Source: Hydractinia symbiolongicarpus (lineage: Eukaryota; Cnidaria; Hydrozoa; Anthoathecata; Hydractiniidae). Taken from it: 64,000 bases of DNA. Under the pieces are notes generated by a model. The model worked only from the letters and a program-made list of their open reading frames with translations. It searched no databases and was not told the DNA's origin. Position 1 is the stretch's first letter, and each line of letters starts with the position of its first letter. The stretch lies in the NCBI RefSeq assembly GCF_029227915.1, contig NC_079878.1, positions 28,113,501 through 28,177,500 of the forward strand, read 5' to 3'. The translations under genes and the position numbers were made by a program. This document shows, piece by piece, positions 52,044 through 61,121 of the stretch.

Positions 52044-54278
52044 ATCGCTTTTAACAGTGAAACGATTGACTGTGGGACCTAATTGAACTAACTTTGGACT
52101 GTGACCTGATAAATGTGATAAACGAGACAATTGGACTCAAAGAAATAACACTCTTCTTAATTTGACATGATTGCCGCAACTCAGCCATTACACTGGCCGC
52201 TGTGGCAGCGCTTCATTTAAAAATTTAGATAAAAAAGTCATTCTTTACTGGGAGTCCAATCCTGGCCGTTAGCACGCGCTGAATAAATAGGAACAGTTTC
52301 AAAAACTACATTTCATTGACTTTCTAGCGGTATAAATCCGTTTGAGTGACAACGGTTGCGTCACATATTCGTACCAACATGTATTTAGCGATATTATTCG
52401 GATATTACTAAGTTATATCGCTTTTAACAGTGAAACGTTTGGCTGTGGGACATAATTGAACTGATTTTAGATTTTGACCTTATAAATGTGATAAATGAGC
52501 CACTTGGACTACAAGAAATAACATTCTTCTTAATTTGACATGATTGCTGGATCTCAGCGATTACACTGGGCGCTGTGGTAGCGCTGTATTGAAAAATTAA
52601 GATAAAAAAGTCATTTCTTACTGTGGGACCAATCCTGGCCGTTAGCACGCGCTGAGTAAATAGGAACAGTTTCAAAAACTACATTTCATTGACTTTCTAG
52701 CGGTATAAATCCGTTTGAGCTATAACGGTTGTGTCACGTATTCGTACCAACATGTATTAAGCGATATTATTTGGATATTACTAGGTTGCTTCGCTTTTAA
52801 TAGTGAAACGTTTGCCTGTGGGACATAGTTGAACTGATTTTTGACTTTGATCTATAAATGTGATAAATGAGCCAGTTGGACTCCATGGAATAACATTGTT
52901 CTTAATTTGAAATGATTGCTGGAATTCAGCGACTACCCTAGGCTCTGTGGTAGCGTTTCATTTAAAAATTTAGATAAGTAAGTCTTTCTTAACTTTGGGA
53001 CCAATCCTGGCAGTTAGCACGCGCTGAATAAATAGGAACAGTTTCACAAACTACATTTCATTGACTTTTTAGCGGTATAAATCCGTTTGAGTTACAACGG
53101 TTGCGTCACATATTCGTACCAACATGTATTTAGCGATATTATTCGGATATTACTAAGTTGCATCGCTTTTATAGTGAAACGTTTGGCTGTGGGACATAAT
53201 CGAACTGATTTTAGATTTTGACCTTATAAATGTGATAAATGAGCCAGTTGGACTACAAGAAATAACATTCTTCTTAATTTGACATGATTGCTGGAACTCA
53301 GCGATTACACTGGGCGCTGTGGTAGCGCTGTATTGAAAAATTAAGATAAAATAGTCATTTCTTACTGTGGGACCAATCCTGGCCGTTAGCACGCGCTGAA
53401 TAAATAGGAACAGTTTCAAAAACTACATTTCATTGACTTTCTAGCGGTATAAATCCGTTTGAGCTATAACGGTTGCGTCACGTATTCGTACCAACATGTG
53501 TAAAGCGATAATATTTGGATATTACTAGGTTGCATCGCTTTTAATAGTGAAACGTTTGCCTGTGGGACATTGTTGAACTGATTTTGGACTTTGATCTATA
53601 AATGTGATAAATGAGCCAGTTGGACTCCATGGAATAACATTCTTCTTAACTCTACATGATTGCCGGAACTCAGCGATTACACTGGGCGCTATGGTAGCGT
53701 TTCATTTAAAAATTTAGATAAATAAGTTACTTTTTACTGTGACACCAATCCTGGCAGTTAGCACGCGCTGAAGAAATAGAGACATTATCAAAAATTACAT
53801 TTCATTGACTTCTTGGCGGTATCAATCCGTTTGAGTTACAACGTTTGCGTCACATATTCGTACCAACATGTATTTAATGATATTGTTACGATATTACTAA
53901 GTTATATTGCTTTTAACAGTGAAACGATTGACTGTGGGACTCAATTGGACTGATTTTGGACTGTGACCTTATAAATGTTATAAATGAGCCAATTGGACTC
54001 CAAGGTATAGCATTCTTCTTAATTTGACATGATTGCCGGAACTCAGCGATTACACTTGACGTTGTGGTAACGCTTCACTTAAAAATTTAGATAAATAAGT
54101 CAATTTTTAATGCAGGACCAATCGTAGCCGTTAGAAGGCGCTGTAGAAGTAGAGACAGTTTCAAAAACTACATATCAATGACTTTCTAACAGTATCAGTC
54201 TGTTTGAGTGACAACGGTTCCGTCAAATACTCGTACCAACATTTATTTAGCGATATTTTTCTGACATTACTAGGTTGC
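52044..54278. repeat. H-A-B-C-D-E run
   Basis: Unit starts: 52044 (H), 52417 (A), 52790 (B, TTGCTTCGC), 53162 (C), 53534 (D) and 53906 (E). H, A, B and C lie 4465 bp after 47579, 47952, 48325 and 48697. Shared B and C variants place this run with the two 4-unit copies rather than with 40504 or 43483. A further change, ATGTGTAAAGCG near 53497, is private. Confidence 0.92.
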
Positions 54279-55393
54279 ATTGCTTTTAACAGCGAAGCGA
54301 TTGACTGTGGGACTTAATTTAACTAGTTCTTGTCTTTGACTTAGCAATGTGATAAAAGAGACAATTTGACTTCAAGAAATAATATTCTTCTTAACTCTAC
54401 ATGATTGCCGGAATTCAGCGATTACACTGGGCGCTATGGTAGCGTTTCATTAAAAAATTTAGATAAATAAGTTACTTTTTACTGTGGGACCAATCCTGGC
54501 AGTTAGCGCGCGCTGAAGAAGTAGAGACAGTTTCAAAAACTCCATTGCATTGACTTTCTAACGGTATCAATCCATTTCAATTACAACGGTTGCGTCACAT
54601 ATTCGTACCAACATGTATTTAGTGATTTTTTTCCGACATTACTAAGTTGTATCGCTTTTAACAGTGAAACGATTGACTGTGTGACTTATTTGAACTGATT
54701 CTGAAGCGTGATCTTATAAATGTGATAATTGAGCGAATTGGACTCCAAGGAAAAACATTCTTTCTAATTTGACATGATTGCTGGAATTCAGCGATTACAC
54801 TGGGCGCTGTGGAAGCGCTTCATTTTAAAACTTAGATAAATAAGTTACTTTTTGCTGTGGGACCAATCCTGGCCGTTAGCACGCGCTGAATATATAGAAA
54901 CAGTTTCAAAAACTAAATTTCACTAACTTTCTAACGGTGTCAGTTCGTTTGAGTTACGGTTGGCTGACATATTCGTACCAACAAGTACTTAGCAATATTT
55001 TTCTGACTTTACTAGGTTGCATCGCTTTTAACAGTGAAACGATTTACTGTGGGACTTAATTGAACCAACTTTGGACTGTGACCTGATAAATGTGATAAAT
55101 GAGCCAATTGGACTCCAAGGTATAACATTCTTCTTAATTTGACATGATTGCCGGAACTCAGCGATTACACTTGACGTTGTGGTAACGCTTCACTTAAAAA
55201 TTTAGATAAATAAGTCAATTTTTAATGCAGGACCAATCGTAGCCGTTAGAACGCGCTGTAGAAGTAGAGACAGTTTCAAAAACTACATATCAATGACTTT
55301 CTAACAGTATCAGTCTGTTTGAGTGACAACGGTTCCGTCAAATACTCGTACCAACATTTATTTAGCGATATTTTTCTGACATTACTAGGTTGC
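54279..55393. repeat. F-I-J trimer, copy 1 (1115 bp)
   Basis: Unit starts: 54279 (F), 54651 (I) and 55021 (J/E hybrid). M149 begins as J (TTGAACCAACTTTGG) and, after about 55140-55205, continues as E (AATTTTTAATGCAGGACC), the same sequence found in the E unit before the trimer (54100-54120). The duplicated unit therefore really runs from the E 3' half through F, I and the J 5' half. Confidence 0.9.
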
Positions 55394-56508
55394 ATTGCTT
55401 TTAACAGCGAAGCGATTGACTGTGGGACTTAATTTAACTAGTTCTTGTCTTTGACTTAGCAATGTGATAAAAGAGACAATTGGACTTCAAGAAATAATAT
55501 TCTTCTTAACTCTACATGATTGCCGGAATTCAGCGATTACACTGGGCGCTATGGTAGCGTTTCATTAAAAAATTTAGATAAATAAGTTACTTTTTACTGT
55601 GGGACCAATCCTGGCAGTTAGCGCGCGCTGAAGAAGTAGAGACAGTTTCAAAAACTCCATTGCATTGACTTTCTAACGGTATCAATCCATTTCAATTACA
55701 ACGGTTGCGTCACATATTCGTACCAACATGTATTTAGTGATTTTTTTCCGACATTACTAAGTTGTATCGCTTTTAACAGTGAAACGATTGACTGTGTGAC
55801 TTATTTGAACTGATTCTGAAGCGTGATCTTATAAATGTGATAATTGAGCGAATTGGACTCCAAGGAAAAACATTCTTTCTAATTTGACATGATTGCTGGA
55901 ATTCAGCGATTACACTGGGCGCTGTGGAAGCGCTTCATTTTAAAACTTAGATAAATAAGTTACTTTTTGCTGTGGGACCAATCCTGGCCGTTAGCACGCG
56001 CTGAATATATAGAAACAGTTTCAAAAACTAAATTTCACTAACTTTCTAACGGTGTCAGTTCGTTTGAGTTACGGTTGGCTGACATATTCGTACCAACAAG
56101 TACTTAGCAATATTTTTCTGACTTTACTAGGTTGCATCGCTTTTAACAGTGAAACGATTTACTGTGGGACTTAATTGAACCAACTTTGGACTGTGACCTG
56201 ATAAATGTGATAAATGAGCCAATTGGACTCCAAGGTATAACATTCTTCTTAATTTGACATGATTGCCGGACCTCAGCGATTACACTTGACGTTGTGGTAA
56301 CGCTTCACTTAAAAATTTAGCTAAATAAGTCAATTTCTAATGTGGGACCAATCGTAGCCGTTAGAACGTGCTGTAGAAATAGAGACAGTTTTAAAAACTA
56401 CATATCAATGACTTTCTAACAGCATCAGTATGTTTGAGTGACAACGGTTCCGTCACATACTCGTACCAACATTTATTTAGCGATATTTTTCTGACAATAC
56501 TAGGTTGC
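55394..56508. repeat. F-I-J trimer, copy 2 (1115 bp)
   Basis: Unit starts: 55394 (F), 55766 (I) and 56136 (J), each exactly 1115 bp after copy 1. Here the J unit keeps its own 3' half (TTTCTAATGTGGGACC), unlike the hybrid in copy 1. From 55766 this stretch is also the start of the segment shared with 36842-38700. Confidence 0.92.
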
Positions 56509-57623
56509 ATTGCTTTTAACAGCGAAGCGATTGACTGTGTGACTTAATTTAACTGGTTCTAGTCTTTGATCTTAGCAATGTGATAAATGAGACAATTGGT
56601 CTCCAAGAATTACTATTCTTCTTAATTTGACATGATTGCCGGAACTGAGCGATTACCAGGGGCGCTGTGGTAGCGTTTCATTTAAAAATTTAGATAAATA
56701 AGTCAATTTTTCTGTGGGACCAATCCTATCCGTTAGCGCGCGCAGAAGAAATAGAGACAGTTTCAAAAACTCCATTTCATTGACTTTCTAACGGTATCAA
56801 TCGGTTTCAATTACAACGGTTGCGTCACATATTCGTACCAACATGTATTTAATGATTTTTTTCCGATATTACTCCGTTTTATCGCTTTTAACAGTGAAAC
56901 GATTGACTGTGTGACTTATTTGAGCTGATTCTGGACTGTGACCTTATAAATGTAATAATTGAGCGAATTGGACTCCAAGGAAAAACATTCTTCCTAATTT
57001 GACATGATTGCTGGAATTCAGCGATTACACTAGGCGCTGTGGTAGCGCTTCATTTAAAAATTTAGATAAATAAGTTACTTTTTACGGTGGGACCAATCCT
57101 GGCCGTTAGCACGAGCTGAATATATAGGAACTGTTTCAAAAACTACACTTCATTGACTTTCTAGCGGTCTCAATCCGTTTGAGTTACAACGGTTCATTCA
57201 CATATTCGTACCAACATGTATTTAATGATATTGTTCCGATATTACTAAGTTGTATCGCTTTTAACAGTGAAACGATTGACTGTGGGACTTGATTGAATTA
57301 ACTTTGGACTGTGACCTTATAAATGTGATAAATGAGCCAACTGGACCCAAGAAATAACATTCTTCTTAATTTAACATGATTGCCGGAACTGAGCGATTAC
57401 ACTGGGCGCTGTGGTAGCGCTTCATTTAAAAATTTAGATAAATAAGTCAATTTTTCTGTGGGACCAATCCTATCCGTTAGCGCGCGCTGAAGAAATAGAG
57501 ACAGTTTCAAGTACTACATTTCACTGACTTTCTAACGGTGTCAGTTTGTTTGAGTTACAACGGTTGGCTGACATATTCGTACCAACAAGTACTTAGCGAT
57601 ATTTTTCTGACATTACTATGTTG
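56509..57623. repeat. G-K-L units, end of the segment shared with 36842-38700
   Basis: Unit starts: 56509 (G), 56881 (K) and 57254 (L). All match 37585, 37957 and 38330 at 18924 bp. The 3' part of L (about 57345-57620) also recurs at about 57869-58145. That second offset is only 524 bp because the truncated unit M156 lies between them. Confidence 0.9.
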
Positions 57624-57777
57624 CATCGCTTTCAACAGTGAAACGATTGACTGTGTGACTTATTTGAACTGATTCTGGACTGTGACCTTATAAATGTGAT
57701 AATTGAGCGAATTGGACTCCGTCACATACTCGTACCAACATTTATTTAGCGTTATTTTTCTGACATTACTAGGTTGC
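57624..57777. repeat. Severely truncated monomer M156 (~154 bp)
   Basis: The unit starts normally (TTGCATCGCTTTCAACAGTG from 57621) and runs to GCGAATTGGACTCC (57720). It then continues directly with GTCACATACTCGTACC (57721), which normally lies about 219 bp further on. The bases TCC occur at both break sites (GGACTCCAAGG and CGGTTCCGTCAC), a 3 bp microhomology typical of end joining or slippage. The dyad, the AT-rich block and the CpG patch are all lost. Confidence 0.93.
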
Positions 57778-60700
57778 ATTGCTTTTAACAGTGAAACGAT
57801 TGACTGTGGGACTTAATTGAAGTAACTTCGGACTGTGACCTTATAAATGTGATAAATGAGCCAACTGGACCCAAGAAATAACATTCTTCTTAATTTAACA
57901 TGATTGCCGGAACTGAGCGATTACACTGGGCGCTGTGGTAGCGCTTCATTTAAAAATTTAGATAAATAAGTCAATTTTTCTGTGGGACCAATCCTATCCG
58001 TTAGCGCGCGCTGAAGAAATAGAGACAGTTTCAAGTACTACATTTCACTGACTTTCTAACGGTGTCAGTTTGTTTGAGTTACAACGGTTGGCTGACATAT
58101 TCGTACCAACAAGTACTTAGCGATAATTTTCTGACATTACTAGGTTGCATCGCTTTCAACAGTGAAACGATTGCCTGTGGGACTTAATTGAACTAACTTT
58201 GGACTGTGACCTGATAAATGTGGTAAATGAGCCAAATGGACTGCAAGGTATAACATTCTTTTTAATTTGACATGATTGCCGGAACTCAGCGATTACACTG
58301 GACGTTGTGGGAGCGCTTGATTTAAAAATTTAGCTAAATAAGTCAATTTTTTCTGTAAGACCAATCGTAGCCGTTAGAACGCGCTGTGGAAATAGAGACA
58401 GTTTTAAAAACTACATATCAATGACTTTCTAGCAGTATCAGTCTGTCTGAGTGACAACGGTTCCGTCACATACTCGTACCAACATTTATTAAGCGATATT
58501 TTTCTGACATTACTAGGTTGCATTGCTTTTACCAGCAAAGCGATTGACTGTGGGACTAAATTTAACTGGTTCTTGTCTTTGATCTTAGCAATGTGATAAA
58601 TGAGACAATTGGACTCCAAGAAATAATATTCTTCTTAACTCTACATGATTGCCGGAACTCAGCGATTACACTGGGTGCAGTGGTAGCGCTTTATTTAAAA
58701 ATTTAGATAAATGAGTTACTTTTTACTGTGGGACCAATCCTGGCAGTTAGCACGCGCTGAATATATAGGAACATTTTTAAAAACTAAATTTCATTGAATT
58801 TCTAACGGTGTCAGTCTGTTTGAGTGACAACGGTTCCGTCACATACTCGTACCAACATTTATTTAGCGATATTTTTCTGACATTACTAGGTTGCATTGCT
58901 TTTAACAGTGAAACGATTTACTGTGGGACTTAATTGAAGTAACTTCGGACTGTGACGTTATAAATGTGATAAATGAGTCAACTATACCCAAGAGATAACA
59001 TTCTTCTTAATTTGACATGATTGCCAGAACTGAGCGATTACACTGGGCGCTGTTGTAGCGCTTCATTTAAAAATTTAGATAAATAAGTCAATTTTTCTGT
59101 GGGACCAATCCTATCCGTTAGCGCGCGCTGAAGAAATAGAGACAGTTTCAAGTACTACATTTCACTAAATTTCTAAGGGTGTCAATTCGTTTGAGTTATA
59201 ACGGTTGGTTGACATATTCGTACCAACAAGTACTTAGCGATATTTTTCTGACATTACTAGGTTGCATCGCTTTTAACAGTGAAACGATTGACTGTGGGAC
59301 TTAATTGAACTAACTTTGGACTGTGACCTGATAAATGTGGTAAATGAGCCAATTGGACTCCAAGGTATAACATTCTTCTTAATTTGACATGATTGCCGGA
59401 ACTCAGCAATTACACTGGACGTTGTGGGAACGCTTGATTTAAAAATCTAGATAAATAAGTCAATTTGTTCTGTGGGACCAATGGCAGCCGTTAGAACGCG
59501 CTGTAGAAATAGAGACAGTTTTAAAAACTACATATCAATGACTTTCTAACAGTATCAGTCTGTTTGAGTGACAACGGTTCCGTCACATACTCGTACCAAC
59601 ATTTATTTAGTGATTTTTTTCTGACATTACTAAGTTGTATCGCTTTTAACAGTGAAACGATTGACTGTGGGAGTTAATTGAACTAACTTTGGACTTTGAC
59701 CTGATAAATGTGATAATTGAGCGAATTGGACTCCAACGAAAAACATTCTTCCTAATTTGACATGATTGCTGAAATTCAGGGATTACACTAGGCGCTGTGG
59801 TAGCGTTTCATTTAAAAATTTGGATAAATAACTTACTTTTTACTGTGGGGCTAATCCTGGCCGTTAGCACGCGCTGAATATATAGGAACAGTTTCAAAAA
59901 CTACACTTCATTGACTTTCTAATGGTGTCAGTCTGTTTGAGTGACAACGGTTCCGTCACATACTCCTACCAACATTTATTTAGCGATATTTTTCTGACAT
60001 TACTAGGTTGCATTGCTTTTAACAGTGAAACGATTGACTGTGGGACTTAATTGAAGTAACTTAGGACTGTGACCTTATAATTGTGATAAATGAGTCAACT
60101 GTACCCAAGAGATAACATTCTTCTTAATTTGACATGATTGCCGGAACTGAGCGATTACACTGGGCGCTGTTGTAGCGCTTCATTTAAAAATTTAGATAAA
60201 TAAGTCATTTTTACTGTGGGATAAGTCCTAGCCGTTAACGCGCTGAAGAAATAGAGACAGTTTCAAGTACTTCATTTCACTGACTTTCTAACGGTGTCAG
60301 TTCGTTTGAGTGACAACGGTTGGCTGACATATTCGTACCAACAAGTACTTAGCGATATTTTTTGACATTACTAAGTTGTGTCGCTTCTAACAGTGAAACG
60401 ATTCACTGTGTGACTTATATGAAGTAACTTCGGACTGTGACCTTATAATTGTGATAAATGAGTCAACTGTACCCAAGAGATAACATTCTTCTTAATTTGA
60501 CATGATTGCCGGAACTGAGCGATTACACTGGGCGCTGTTGTAGCGCTTCATTTAAAAATTTAGATAAATAAGTCATTTTTACTGTGGGATAAGTCCTAGC
60601 CGTTAACGCGCTGAAGAAATAGAGACAGTTTCAAGTACTTCATTTCACTGACTTTCTAACGGTGACAGTTCGTTTGAGTTACAACGGTTGGCTGACATAT

Positions 60701-61121
60701 TCGTACCAACAAGTACTAAGCGATATTTTTTTGACATTACTAAGTTGTGTCGCTTTTAACAGTGAAACGATTCACTGTGTGACTTATATGAACTGATTCT
60801 GGACTGTGACCTTATAAATGTGATAATTGAGCAAATTGGACTCCAAGGAAAAACATTCTTCCTAATTTGACATGATTGCCGGAACTCAGCGATTACACTT
60901 GACGTTGTGGTAACGCTTCACTTAAAAATTTAGTTAAATAAGTTACTTTTTACTGTGGAACCAATCCTGGCCGTTAGCGCGCGTTGAGTATATAGGAACA
61001 GTTTCAAAAACTACATTTCTTTGACTTTTCTAGCGGTCTCAATCCGTTTGAGTACAACGGTTGCGTCACATATTCGTACCGCCATGTATTTAGCAATATT
61101 TTTCCGCTCTTACTAGGTTGC
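57778..61121. repeat. Diverged tail units M157-M165 with one single-unit duplication
   Basis: Unit starts: 57778, 58149, 58522, 58895, 59266, 59639, 60012, 60380 and 60749. M163 and M164 share long identical runs at about 368 bp offset (TTATAATTGTGATAAATGAG, GTGGGATAAGTCCTAGCC). Both M163 and M164 are short (368 and 369 bp). The markers GAAGTAACTTCGG and GTCAACTATACCC link this region to M105. A 71-codon minus-strand frame at 58404-58619 starts at TTG and is not considered a gene. Confidence 0.85.

Noticed and set aside
57621-57780. Truncated monomer as an insertion site of foreign DNA
   Set aside because: Both sides of the junction are ordinary satellite sequence joined directly. Nothing is inserted, and the event is a deletion.
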